A stretch of DNA of 64,000 bases from Mastigocoleus sp. MO_188.B34 (GTDB lineage Bacteria > Cyanobacteriota > Cyanobacteriia > Cyanobacteriales > Nostocaceae), in contig NZ_JASJDK010000018.1 of the NCBI RefSeq assembly GCF_030065675.1, positions 1-64,000 of the forward strand. Direction: 5' to 3'. Shown in pieces: positions 1 through 9,027 of this stretch. The position numbers and the translations under genes were made by a program. Position 1 is the stretch's first letter; each line of letters begins with the position of its first letter. The notes beneath the pieces are model-generated. The model had not been told where the DNA came from. It made no database searches and saw only the letters and a program-made list of their open reading frames with translations.

Positions 1-20
1 GGTTGAGTGTAGTACACCTC

Positions 21-48
21 GTAGAGACGTAAAATTTTACGTCTCTAC
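21..48. repeat. Perfect 28-bp palindrome, GTAGAGACGT family
   Basis: The arms GTAGAGACGT (21-30) and ACGTCTCTAC (39-48) flank the self-complementary centre AAAATTTT, so the whole 28 bp is a perfect palindrome. Related hairpins with near-identical arms occur at 19329-19356 and 49814-49837. This looks like a dispersed extragenic palindrome of the kind common in filamentous cyanobacteria. Confidence 0.8.
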
Positions 49-242
49 ATTTGGGAATTAGAAAATGTATTTGATTCAAATGAAAACCGCTATATTTTTT
101 CCAAAACAGGTAGGTTATTTCTGCGCAAGTCCTAAAAGAACTGCACCCTTTTTTTATATAAACAAGTATATGAAATTTACTAAACTAGATGATTGCCAAT
201 ACTACTTTGTACCAGTTGCATAAGTCCTAATATAGATAAATT

Positions 243-1343
243 ATGTCCAAGAACCATATAAAAAAAAATAAAATTATAGTTTTTACACTATTTATTTTTG
301 TGATACTAAACGTACAATTATTTATTTGCCAAAAGCAATTATTGTTTGAACAAAAGTTAGAAAAGCTTTCTAAGCATTTAGAATATATTGATAGCTTAAG
401 TACTATTCCTAGCTTAGATAAATTAGAATGGGCTACTTATAATACATTCAAATTTAAGCTGAAAAGGTACAGAATTGATCTGAATGCTTTTAACGAAACA
501 GGAGGAGTTCCTAGGAACTGGAAAATTCCTGTACATAATTTGAATGATTCTTTGGAGTCAATCCTACCCTACAATTTGCCAGACAATTACATAAAAAAAT
601 ACAAACAATTATTCTCACCCTGGACATTTAAAGTTAATGCTATGGCTTTAGCAAATGTCCAAACATCAAATCAAGCAGAGTATGATGCTTTAGTCAAACT
701 TAAGGATAAACTTATTGATAGACTCCTAGAGTTTACAGTTTTACAATCTCAGGCAAGATATATTATCTATAAATTCGATTTTCCAATTAGTGATACTGAT
801 AGTGTTTTATTAAAACCGTGGGTAAGTGGATTCGCTCAAGGTGTTACTCTTTCTGGCTTATACCATCTATATCAGCGTTTTGGAGATGAAAGATGTCTGA
901 AAATAGCAGATGAAATTTTTGCTACCTTCACTCAATATCGGAATAAGCAAAATAATAAATTTTGGGTAACTGAAATTGATGAGTCAGGATATATTTGGAT
1001 TGAAGAATATCCTCTAAATAGCGAACCACAGCCGAAAGTTTTAAATGGGCATATTCATGGAATTCTTGGTGTATACGATTATTATAGAATGCGACCTGAC
1101 AACAAGGATGTTCTGACATTTCTTCAGGGAGCAATAACTACTGTTCATCGCTATGTTAACCAATATCGAAAACCGGGTCATATTAACTTATATGATTTGC
1201 GGTTTAAGAAATCTGACTACGGGCCTCAACGCACTATTTTACAGCAGAAATATTTATTCGATATTACTGGGCAGCCCTACTTTTTAAAAATGAGTGAATC
1301 TTTCAAGAAGGACTTTGCCAGGGCAAGTAATAATCCTAATTAA
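243..1343 (+). CDS. D-glucuronyl C5-epimerase-domain membrane-anchored protein
   Basis: This 366-residue protein has a short basic N-terminus and one hydrophobic segment (about residues 12-30), which suggests a signal anchor with the rest outside the cytoplasm. From about residue 190 it shows hallmarks of the glucuronyl C5-epimerase C-terminal fold: a WVSGFAQG motif, an alpha/alpha-toroid-like helix series, a GHIHGILG segment and a late YDLRF motif followed by a conserved Tyr-rich stretch. The family inverts C5 of glucuronate residues in polymers such as heparosan. Placement beside polysaccharide genes fits modification of an exported polysaccharide, but the substrate is inferred. It could also be a non-epimerising toroid protein. 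The upstream 200 bp is AT-rich with no obvious partner gene. Confidence 0.72.
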   Translation: MSKNHIKKNKIIVFTLFIFVILNVQLFICQKQLLFEQKLEKLSKHLEYIDSLSTIPSLDKLEWATYNTFKFKLKRYRIDLNAFNETGGVPRNWKIPVHNLNDSLESILPYNLPDNYIKKYKQLFSPWTFKVNAMALANVQTSNQAEYDALVKLKDKLIDRLLEFTVLQSQARYIIYKFDFPISDTDSVLLKPWVSGFAQGVTLSGLYHLYQRFGDERCLKIADEIFATFTQYRNKQNNKFWVTEIDESGYIWIEEYPLNSEPQPKVLNGHIHGILGVYDYYRMRPDNKDVLTFLQGAITTVHRYVNQYRKPGHINLYDLRFKKSDYGPQRTILQQKYLFDITGQPYFLKMSESFKKDFARASNNPN

Positions 1344-1383
1344 AAGGGCAAGTTTATTATATGATTTAAATAAAAATTTATAC

Positions 1384-2604
1384 TTATTTGGGGATATCAG
1401 CATATATGGCTAATAGCTTTTCACTTTCTTTTTCCCAGTTTAATTCCTGACTAGCGTCATGACACATTTTTTTTAACTTCTCTAACTTTGAAAAACTACA
1501 AATTAGTTGATATACGACCTTAGCAAAAGTATTTGGAGAACTCATATCAGCAACTTCAATTGCACCATACTTGTCTTTAATCATACGAAAGAAAGGCAAA
1601 TCATCTGCAATAACGGGAACTCCAGCTAATATATATTCAAAAAGTTTATTTGGTGAACAATAAAGATGGTTATCATCAATAGCTTTATAAGGTATTACAC
1701 CTAGATCTGCACCAGCAGAGTAGTTCAGCATTTCATTACTCGGGACTTGTCCTAAAAAGAAAACCCTTTCTGCTACTCCTTCTGTAATGGCTATCTCTCG
1801 GAGATTTTTTTCATATTCACCGTAACCAATGATAGCCAAACAAGTATTTTCAGGAAACCATTTAACTCCCTTCACTAAAGTTTCAATATTACGCTCGGGA
1901 GATATCCATCCTTGATAAAGGACTATTTTTTCGTAATTAGCTGGAATATTTCCTTTATGTCTGAGTTTTTGGTTAGCACTTTCAGGAGCAAAATCTTCAG
2001 GTAATTCAGTACAATTCATAATTACTTGTGGCGATGCTATTTTATATCGTTCAGCCATCAAGCGAGCAATAAAAGAATTGACAGTAATTACTACATCAGG
2101 ATGCTTAATGTACTTTTTCTCTAATGAAAAATATAGTTTTTGTAATTTAATGGGTAAAATATTTTGAGCATAATACAGTTCATGAGCATCATAAATCAGT
2201 GGTACTTTCCGTGCTTTAGATGCATAAAAGCCAGCTTTAAGACAAGGTAAATCATGAACGTGATAAACATCAGCCTCAAATTCCAAAACCTTAGAGATGA
2301 TGAATTTATCGAAAGGAGATATTTCAAAAAATTTTCTTGCTAAAAACATGTAAGTTTTATTAACTAGCATCCGCAGACGATCATTAGCAGGAAGTTTGGC
2401 TCTGATTTTTTTTAATCTCTCATCATCCCAATCATAGGAATAGCGATGAATCTCAATTCCATCTTGTTCAAAATGCTCCTCAAAAGGAGTTTCAAAGCCT
2501 GCCAATAAAGTAACTTTATGACCTGCTTTTACTAATGTTTTAGCTTCTAAGATTATACGCCTGTCTATCATATAGCAATCGGGCGTAAGCATAATAATAT
2601 TCAT
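1384..2604 (-). CDS. Glycosyltransferase family 4 protein
   Basis: This 406-residue GT-B glycosyltransferase has an N-terminal domain that begins directly with the MLTPDCYMIDRRI strand and loop (residues 5-17). The C-terminal donor-binding half carries a YQGWISPERN loop and an SPNKLFEYILAGVPVIA segment, matching the GT4 EX7E-type nucleotide-sugar motif. There is no signal peptide, so it should act at the cytoplasmic face of the membrane, adding a sugar to a lipid-linked glycan. It lies 37 bp downstream of the broken beta-propeller gene in the same direction and is probably the last gene of the minus-strand polysaccharide block. Donor and acceptor cannot be read from the sequence. Confidence 0.88.
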   Translation of the reverse strand: MNIIMLTPDCYMIDRRIILEAKTLVKAGHKVTLLAGFETPFEEHFEQDGIEIHRYSYDWDDERLKKIRAKLPANDRLRMLVNKTYMFLARKFFEISPFDKFIISKVLEFEADVYHVHDLPCLKAGFYASKARKVPLIYDAHELYYAQNILPIKLQKLYFSLEKKYIKHPDVVITVNSFIARLMAERYKIASPQVIMNCTELPEDFAPESANQKLRHKGNIPANYEKIVLYQGWISPERNIETLVKGVKWFPENTCLAIIGYGEYEKNLREIAITEGVAERVFFLGQVPSNEMLNYSAGADLGVIPYKAIDDNHLYCSPNKLFEYILAGVPVIADDLPFFRMIKDKYGAIEVADMSSPNTFAKVVYQLICSFSKLEKLKKMCHDASQELNWEKESEKLLAIYADIPK

Positions 2605-2641
2605 TGATAATTATGATAATTTACTTTTGTTTTGATTTTTT

Positions 2642-3676
2642 TTAATTATCCAATAAGTTCAGGGCAGAATTTTCCAATAAGTTCATATTGAGTTCTGAAC
2701 GTACTATCTGTCCCCCTGATTCTGCCCCTAGATGGGGAAGTACATTGTGATAAACAATATATTTACCTTTGTCTGGTAGAAGATGAAATCCATAACGAAT
2801 AGTATTCCATTTTTTCTCCCAATCCCTATCCACCATCACTGGATTATTTTTGCTAGGAACAAATGTTCCATCTCCTTGGTCGCAATATAATAAAGTCTGG
2901 TGTCTTCTAGAATGAGTAGTACTTTCCACTAGCAAACAAATATGTTTATCTATATTCAAGCCTGAGAGAGTGTAAAAACCCCTACCAGGCGGTTTTGAGA
3001 CAATTGTTGAAGAAGCTGACCAATCTTTTCCATTACGAGAAGTAGTTTTTTGAATAATAGTTTTTCCATTTTGAACAATGGTGTAAAACATTGCATATGT
3101 CTTATCTGGTTACAGCATAACTAATGGATCAAGTCCTGCTCCTTCTATCGCGACACCACCATATTTCCAAGTTTTACCATCTGGAGAAGAAGCCCATAGA
3201 ATGTTATCGTAGGGTTTCGCTCGCTTAAAAGCACAACTGAAGTACATTAAAAACGAATTACTTTTTGTTTGATCTTGTACTACGAAAGGAAATGCCTGAT
3301 TACCTTGACAATTTTTAGGCAAATTTTTGACATCAAATACCCATCCATGTCTTTCAAAATTTGAGCCATCATCACTAGTTGCAAGAAAAATCCGCCACTT
3401 CTGATCATCCCCATAAGCAGAGTAGTACATTAAATATTCTTCATCTACTTTTATGACAGAAGGATATTCCACATGTCTAGATTCTTCGCTATCTGGAATC
3501 AAACCTAAAATAGGATTAGAAGTAGGATTTACTAATAATTCTGCTGTTCTAGGCTTTTGTGATTTTTTATATGAAAAAATATTCCCAAAAATTAATGAGA
3601 AAATACTCCCGAAAATTGCTAGAGATATTATTGCTACCGAAACTTGTAAAATAAATCGCTTTTTATTGGTTTTCAT
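2642..3676 (-). pseudogene. GH43-like beta-propeller protein interrupted by one in-frame stop
   Basis: Two open stretches (3676-3110 and 3091-2642) lie in the same frame. They are separated only by a TAA at 3110-3112 and six sense codons (PDKTYA), so one gene of about 343 sense codons is cut by a single nonsense codon. The N-terminal part has a membrane anchor (about residues 9-32). Beyond it are repeated propeller blades with YPSVIKV, MYYSAYGDD and SPDGKTWKYGG elements, typical of the GH43/GH32/GH62 five-bladed superfamily; the second part continues with SRNGKDWS and a final blade. The wild type was probably an exported or membrane-bound glycan-binding or glycan-cleaving protein. Alternatives are a sequencing error or two interacting fragments, since the second part has an internal ATG at 3091. 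Confidence 0.78.
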
Positions 3677-4297
3677 AGTTACTCATAATATACAATTTTT
3701 AAAATTAAATTTATTGTTTAGTGCCAATATCATTTAGTCAAGATAAAATTAAAAACAAAGACATTTTAGCCCAAGGCAGATACGTCATGCAGAAAGGAGA
3801 TTAGTATAAATGAGTAACTTACTATAAATCCGACCTTAAATCTAAAAATTATGTCAAAGTATAAAATCAAAAAAAAGATAAGTAAGTAGGCACAAATAAA
3901 ATTAACTATGTTACAGAATGTAAAAATATCAAAACCCTTGTGATTGATTAACTTTGCTTTGCTCAGTTCGCAATGACACAGGTACAAATTTTTCCGCCTA
4001 CCTAACCTACTTAATACCAAAAAATATATGAAAAATATCAATACCTTTGCCAAAATAAGAGCCTACAAAAATCTTGGCAAAACTGGCGAAATTACCCAAT
4101 ATTATCAGGGTTTAGCTTAAAGATACTCTCGACCCTCAAAACCTTTATACTGTAGGCAATACGTTAAAAATAACCTTGTGAAAAAACTTGAAGGAATTTT
4201 TAGGGTTTATTGTTTTGCCGAATCTCGGAAAAATAAGGGCTCGTACATCAACTCATCCTCGTAAATTGGTGAAGGTAATTGAAATATAAAAAATTAT
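3677..4297. other. Intergenic region, AT-rich, no gene supported
   Basis: This 621-bp gap lies between the broken propeller gene and the 939-residue fusion gene. A 95-codon minus-strand reading frame (3766-4053) is low-complexity and hydrophobic and resembles nothing I recognise, so I do not call it. A short Cys/Asn-codon-rich stretch near 3950-3985 resembles dispersed cyanobacterial repeat sequence. No tRNA or clear terminator was seen. Confidence 0.5.
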
Positions 4298-7117
4298 TTA
4301 TAGATTTTGGTACAGCTGACTCAGTTGCATTGCTAAACGTTCAAAACTATAATTTTCTACTGCAAACTGTCGAATATCATGGGCTGGGTATTTTTCAAGA
4401 TTATTGCCAACTTTTTCTATTGCCATTGCTAAAGCGAGGGGATTTTCGTTTTCACAAAGCTCACCGAGATATGCTTGAGTGATTATGCTTTCTGGCCCAC
4501 CACAGCGTGTACTTACAACAGGTTTACCGCTAGCAAGTGCCTCTACTACTACTACACCAAAAGTTTCTGAACGGCTAGGTAATACTAAAATATCGCATTC
4601 TTCTTGCATCAGTCTCGCTACTTCTTGACGCGGTTGCCAATTGAGAAGTTGAATTTCTTTTGTAAATCCATTGTTTGTAATCCAATCCTCTATTTTTTTC
4701 TTTAATTCTCCCCCTCCGACAATTTTTAACTCTGCATTAATTCTATCTTTGCGTAAAAATTTAAATGCCTCTAATAAACAGAATGGATTTTTATTACTAT
4801 CTAAAGAAATAACACTTAATAACTTAATATGATTACGATTAACAGCATCATCATTGCTTTCTTGAGAATGAAACATATTTATGTCAACACCATTAGGAAG
4901 ACATAATAATTTGTGATGAGTACTTGTAGGTATAGAACTTTTTACTTGACTAGCAAGAGTAGGACTAACACAAATCACTTGATCAGCAGATGCAAGAGAT
5001 TTAACAGTAATTTGACATACTATCGGCTTATTTGTTAAAAATCTAAATGGACCTGTATGTTCTGTAATTACCAGAGGTAATTGATATTTACTCGATAAAT
5101 ATAATCCTGCAAAGCCATCTAGATAACCTGTGTGAGCATGAACTAAATCAAAGTTAAAATCACGTCGGATACGTTTCGCAACTTTAGCTATTGCATTTCT
5201 ATAGGAAAATCCGTGCAGATGGAAGGGAACGAAAGGCTGACCGACGATATAAGGAATAAATAAGGTTGGAATTCCTTCATGCAAAAACCAATTACTTGCA
5301 TCTACAGCTGCTTGGTATTTTTGTATTGCGCTAGCAAAGCGCAAAGGATTTTTGGTGTTAATCCAGAATGGCTGACAAGACACTACCCGAACATCCAAGC
5401 CTTCAAATTCTCGCAGAGCCTTTACTTGTTCAGCGACAAAACACCCCAAGTTAGCTTGATTTTGACAAGGGAACATATGAGAAAGCACCAATACTCGGTT
5501 AACACTCCTTTTTCTGCTTTGAAAGAAAAAAAGTTCATGTTTTGAGGCTTGAGTATAGGCATTTTCTGCTTTAGTTCTGTTCAACTCTGTAGATTCTAAA
5601 AGACTTGATAAATTTTTCATAAGTTCTTCTTTTGCATGCAGAAGTTCTTCTTTTGCATGCAGAAGTTCTTCTTGTACCTGTTGATAATCCAAAATAGATA
5701 CAGGCATAAAATTCAAGTCATAAAATGGCGTTAAGTTATCAGCCCATAACCATTCAGGTTTAGGATAGTAACCAGAATCTTTAGTAAATAATCCCCAAGA
5801 ACGTTGATAAGGCAATTGATGATTGCGGAAAATGTTATGTCCTACTTCTAGATGTACAAATGGAAGCAGATTATCCGTTAACGATATGTACTGCAGTGAT
5901 TTAATCTGAATGTTTCGACTATATATGAGGCTAACTGCTGCACCAAAAATATTGACGTTCCAAGGTTTATCAATAATTATTTCTATATTGTCACTACTGA
6001 TAGAGTGAATATCCGCCAATAATATAATTTTATCTCTTAAATCATCGTGAGCTAGTACTTTGATACTAGAGCTAGAATCAGACAGATGTGAAGTAAGTTG
6101 AACTAAGATTTTATCCCCAGCATTAGGGATCGTAGGAAAGTAAACTTGAATAGAACTTTGCTTTGACTGTACTTCTGTGTCTGTTTCATCGGTGTTTTGG
6201 TTTATGATATGTTTTGACCAAAAACATCCTTCAACAAAACCAGTCTTAACTTGCTGCCAAGAATTATTTAAATCTAAAAATAGAGGAGAAAGATATTCTT
6301 CTTTTGCCACATTTTTAGAATGTTGTGTAGAATTTAATGCTACGTCTTTACGCTTGTATAAAACAATAATTTCTGACCTATTAATATGTCGATTAAGTAG
6401 TGATGTATTTTTAAAGAAGCGTTCACTCTTGAGCTTGCCTAATATCTTCTGACTAACAGGAGAAGAATGATTGGTTACTGTGATACTGCCACAATTAGGA
6501 CAAACACAATTTTCTGATTCTGAATATATCTGGATCTCGTGCTGTAGTTGCAAAGTAGGGTCTAATGGTGGTCTGGTAATATCTCCTGAATATCTAACTT
6601 CAATAACTTCCCATTCTTGAGGACATAAATCAATTAAATCACCTTCCCGAAAGGAACGTTGATGATGATTGATGTGATACACATATCCACAATCAGCACA
6701 TTTTGCAAAAGATTTTTCTATTTGTTCGGCATGAGGAACTGTAATTAAAACAAACTTTTCAGCTACTCTAAACAGTTCATAAACACCTTTTAAATATACT
6801 TCTTCAGGAAGATGTTCTATAACATCATTAGCCATTACCAAATCAAAAGATTTTTGGGTAAATGGAATATCGGTGATAGAACCTATACTATGCTCTTTTA
6901 TCACACTTTTTAATGCTTCTTCGCTAGAATCTAAACCTACAACACGCATCTCGTTAGGCAAAGCATTAGTTACAAAGCCATCACCACAGCCTACATCTAA
7001 AATACTAGCTATATTTTCTGGTATAAGACTCAATATATCTGCTAATACTTGAATCTGGTACGCTTCTGGTTCTTTATTCCAAAGATTTGCTTGATTATAG
7101 TACTTTAGTTCAAACAT
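4298..7117 (-). CDS. SAM methyltransferase - coiled coil - GT4 glycosyltransferase fusion
   Basis: This 939-residue protein has at least three parts. Residues 1-240 form a class I SAM-dependent methyltransferase with motif I ILDVGCGDG at 39-47. The same part has two Cys pairs (CADC and CPNC) that could bind zinc. Residues 280-470 look like a beta-rich domain of unknown role. Residues 475-530 form a coiled coil with perfect heptad repeats (ELLHAKE). Residues 538-939 are a complete GT4 glycosyltransferase, starting at VLVLSHMFP and ending with the SRSETFGVVVVEALASGKPV donor site. The likely job is combined methylation and glycosyl transfer during polysaccharide assembly, possibly chain capping in concert with the Wzt-like exporter encoded 32 bp upstream. 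The reaction order and sugars are inference. Confidence 0.85.
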   Translation of the reverse strand: MFELKYYNQANLWNKEPEAYQIQVLADILSLIPENIASILDVGCGDGFVTNALPNEMRVVGLDSSEEALKSVIKEHSIGSITDIPFTQKSFDLVMANDVIEHLPEEVYLKGVYELFRVAEKFVLITVPHAEQIEKSFAKCADCGYVYHINHHQRSFREGDLIDLCPQEWEVIEVRYSGDITRPPLDPTLQLQHEIQIYSESENCVCPNCGSITVTNHSSPVSQKILGKLKSERFFKNTSLLNRHINRSEIIVLYKRKDVALNSTQHSKNVAKEEYLSPLFLDLNNSWQQVKTGFVEGCFWSKHIINQNTDETDTEVQSKQSSIQVYFPTIPNAGDKILVQLTSHLSDSSSSIKVLAHDDLRDKIILLADIHSISSDNIEIIIDKPWNVNIFGAAVSLIYSRNIQIKSLQYISLTDNLLPFVHLEVGHNIFRNHQLPYQRSWGLFTKDSGYYPKPEWLWADNLTPFYDLNFMPVSILDYQQVQEELLHAKEELLHAKEELMKNLSSLLESTELNRTKAENAYTQASKHELFFFQSRKRSVNRVLVLSHMFPCQNQANLGCFVAEQVKALREFEGLDVRVVSCQPFWINTKNPLRFASAIQKYQAAVDASNWFLHEGIPTLFIPYIVGQPFVPFHLHGFSYRNAIAKVAKRIRRDFNFDLVHAHTGYLDGFAGLYLSSKYQLPLVITEHTGPFRFLTNKPIVCQITVKSLASADQVICVSPTLASQVKSSIPTSTHHKLLCLPNGVDINMFHSQESNDDAVNRNHIKLLSVISLDSNKNPFCLLEAFKFLRKDRINAELKIVGGGELKKKIEDWITNNGFTKEIQLLNWQPRQEVARLMQEECDILVLPSRSETFGVVVVEALASGKPVVSTRCGGPESIITQAYLGELCENENPLALAMAIEKVGNNLEKYPAHDIRQFAVENYSFERLAMQLSQLYQNL
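5621..5674 (-). repeat. 21-bp in-frame tandem repeat coding for coiled-coil heptads
   Basis: Two perfect 21-bp units (5621-5641 and 5642-5662) and a 12-bp partial third copy each encode one heptad of the linker coiled coil in the fusion protein. DNA-level identity indicates recent duplication, so linker length may vary between strains. Confidence 0.85.
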
Positions 7118-7149
7118 AAACAGAAATTCATTGCATAAAAATTTTATAT

Positions 7150-8994
7150 TTACTCAGTCTCAAGCTTGGCTTCGATTGGCTGACGACAGATTCCGTAGTC
7201 TATGGATTCCGTTTCATTAGAGTTTATAACCTGAAAATGGGTACAACGGTCAAGCACGTGATAAGCTTCTGGCTCAACACCATGACGAGGATACCATTTA
7301 AAAATTGCAGTACTGGCAACATAAGAGCCTTTACCTAACATTAAGCTGTTTCCTTGAAAAATTATTTTTCCTTTACCTTTAACAACTTCTGTCCCTAGTT
7401 CTTTAGCAGACACTAACCACTGGGAAGCTGTTATACCAGAAGGTAAATAAATACAAAAGACAAAAGCGGGGTTATGTATATTAATTTGAGCAAAGTATTC
7501 TACAACTACTTGAAATGGTTCTAAGCATTTAATAATTTTGGTACTTTCTTTCAAAGAATTTAATATTTCAATTTTGGTAATTATTATCTCTTTTTGTGAA
7601 CCATATTCATCTATTTCTTGTAGTTGGTTATCTTGCTGATTTTTTTGCTCATGCGAATTAAAATTAGCGAATGATTTTGGTTGTTCTATTTGATATTCTT
7701 TTTCAATAATTAGTGAAGAATCAAATAAAAAAGAGTTTATTTTTTGTTCCGAATTTAATATACCTAAACGATAATATTTGTTTTCCTGTTCGATAAAAAC
7801 TTCAGTAGCTACACAATTTTCTTCACAATCAGCTCTTATCTCTAATTTTAAAGACGCTGGATCGACTAAATAAGATTTGGGTATAGAAAACTGGAAGGGC
7901 GCATGAGCATATTTACCTTGACAGTTACTATAATCACGTTGATAACCAAAATTATCTTTACTTGGTTCTCCCCAATCCATATACCCAGGCTCATTTATAA
8001 TGTAATGATTTTGGTTATAATCATTATCCATTGGAGCGCCGACATTAATTTCTCCAACTTTATCGTCTCCATAATATAGAACTAGAGAACGGATTTTATG
8101 TACACCTATTGGATGTCCTCCATCTATACCAACTAATCTAAATAAAAATGTTTGATATAAATCTTGTTTACTATCAATCTTAATCGCTTGTTTTTTTGAT
8201 AGTTTAAGGTCTCTAGCTTTAAGTCTAATTTCTTCTTCTTGTCTGACTGCTGCTCCATACTGCTTGATTACATTCAAGGGTTCCCCATCCGCTTTTAAAA
8301 CACCTCTATGAAACCAAATTACCCGGTTACATAAAGCCTGAACTGAACCTAGATCGTGGCTAACAAATAAAACCGTTGCACCGGATTCTTCTGTTAGCTT
8401 TTTCATCCGCTCCACACATTTACCAGCAAAATAAGCATCCCCTGCTCCGAGAACTTCATCAATAATCAAAATTTCTGGTTCAACAACAGTCGCTACGGTA
8501 AAAGCTAACCTAGCATACATCCCCGCCGAATAAGTTTTGATTGGTTGTTCAATAAATTCATCAAGTTCAGAAAAATCAATAATTTCTTCTTCTTTTTCTT
8601 CAATTTCTCGAGGAGATAACCCTTGATAAGCAAGAGACGCTTGAATATTTTGTCTACCTGTAAATTCTGGATGAAATCCCGTACCTAATTCCATCAAAGC
8701 TTGTACTCTACCGTTAACTTTTACGCTCCCTTCGGTAGGTAGAACGTTTCCTGTGATTATTTTCAAAAGTGTACTTTTACCAGCACCATTACGCCCAATT
8801 ATCCCCAAACGCTCTCCCTTTTTAACTTTTAGGTTGAGTCCTCGCAATGCCCAAAATTCTTGATAATATTTTTTACGCCAGAACAAGTAATGATTTATTC
8901 CAAAGGCGTCTAAAACTTTGTCTGCTGGACGGCGATAAAGCCTGTACATTTTACCCAAATCATTGATTGTAATCGCCGGTTCTGTCATATTCAA
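7150..8994 (-). CDS. Wzt-type polysaccharide ABC exporter ATPase with long C-terminal domain
   Basis: This 614-residue ATPase has Walker A GRNGAGKST (about residues 68-76), the signature YSAGMYARL and Walker B ILIIDEVLGAGD, the pattern of O-antigen and teichoic-acid exporters (Wzt/TagH). After the ATPase (about residue 260) come roughly 350 further residues: a middle segment of unknown fold and a Wzt C-terminal-like beta-sandwich at about 470-614, which in the family recognises the modified end of the glycan. The length is well above the usual 400-450. The partner permease (Wzm) is not adjacent and not in the window. The start lies 33 bp from the divergent asnB-like gene, so the two share a very short upstream region. 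Confidence 0.9.
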   Translation of the reverse strand: MNMTEPAITINDLGKMYRLYRRPADKVLDAFGINHYLFWRKKYYQEFWALRGLNLKVKKGERLGIIGRNGAGKSTLLKIITGNVLPTEGSVKVNGRVQALMELGTGFHPEFTGRQNIQASLAYQGLSPREIEEKEEEIIDFSELDEFIEQPIKTYSAGMYARLAFTVATVVEPEILIIDEVLGAGDAYFAGKCVERMKKLTEESGATVLFVSHDLGSVQALCNRVIWFHRGVLKADGEPLNVIKQYGAAVRQEEEIRLKARDLKLSKKQAIKIDSKQDLYQTFLFRLVGIDGGHPIGVHKIRSLVLYYGDDKVGEINVGAPMDNDYNQNHYIINEPGYMDWGEPSKDNFGYQRDYSNCQGKYAHAPFQFSIPKSYLVDPASLKLEIRADCEENCVATEVFIEQENKYYRLGILNSEQKINSFLFDSSLIIEKEYQIEQPKSFANFNSHEQKNQQDNQLQEIDEYGSQKEIIITKIEILNSLKESTKIIKCLEPFQVVVEYFAQINIHNPAFVFCIYLPSGITASQWLVSAKELGTEVVKGKGKIIFQGNSLMLGKGSYVASTAIFKWYPRHGVEPEAYHVLDRCTHFQVINSNETESIDYGICRQPIEAKLETE

Positions 8995-9027
8995 ACACTA
9001 ATACTCCAGTTCAAAGTAGAAGATAGC

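Noticed and set aside
3110-3676. Reading the two propeller halves as two separate genes
   Set aside because: Same frame, six sense codons apart, and the blade pattern continues across the stop, so one broken gene is the simpler account.
3766-4053. 95-codon minus-strand hydrophobic frame
   Set aside because: AT-rich low-complexity translation with no motif, no ribosome binding site and a repeat-like segment inside.
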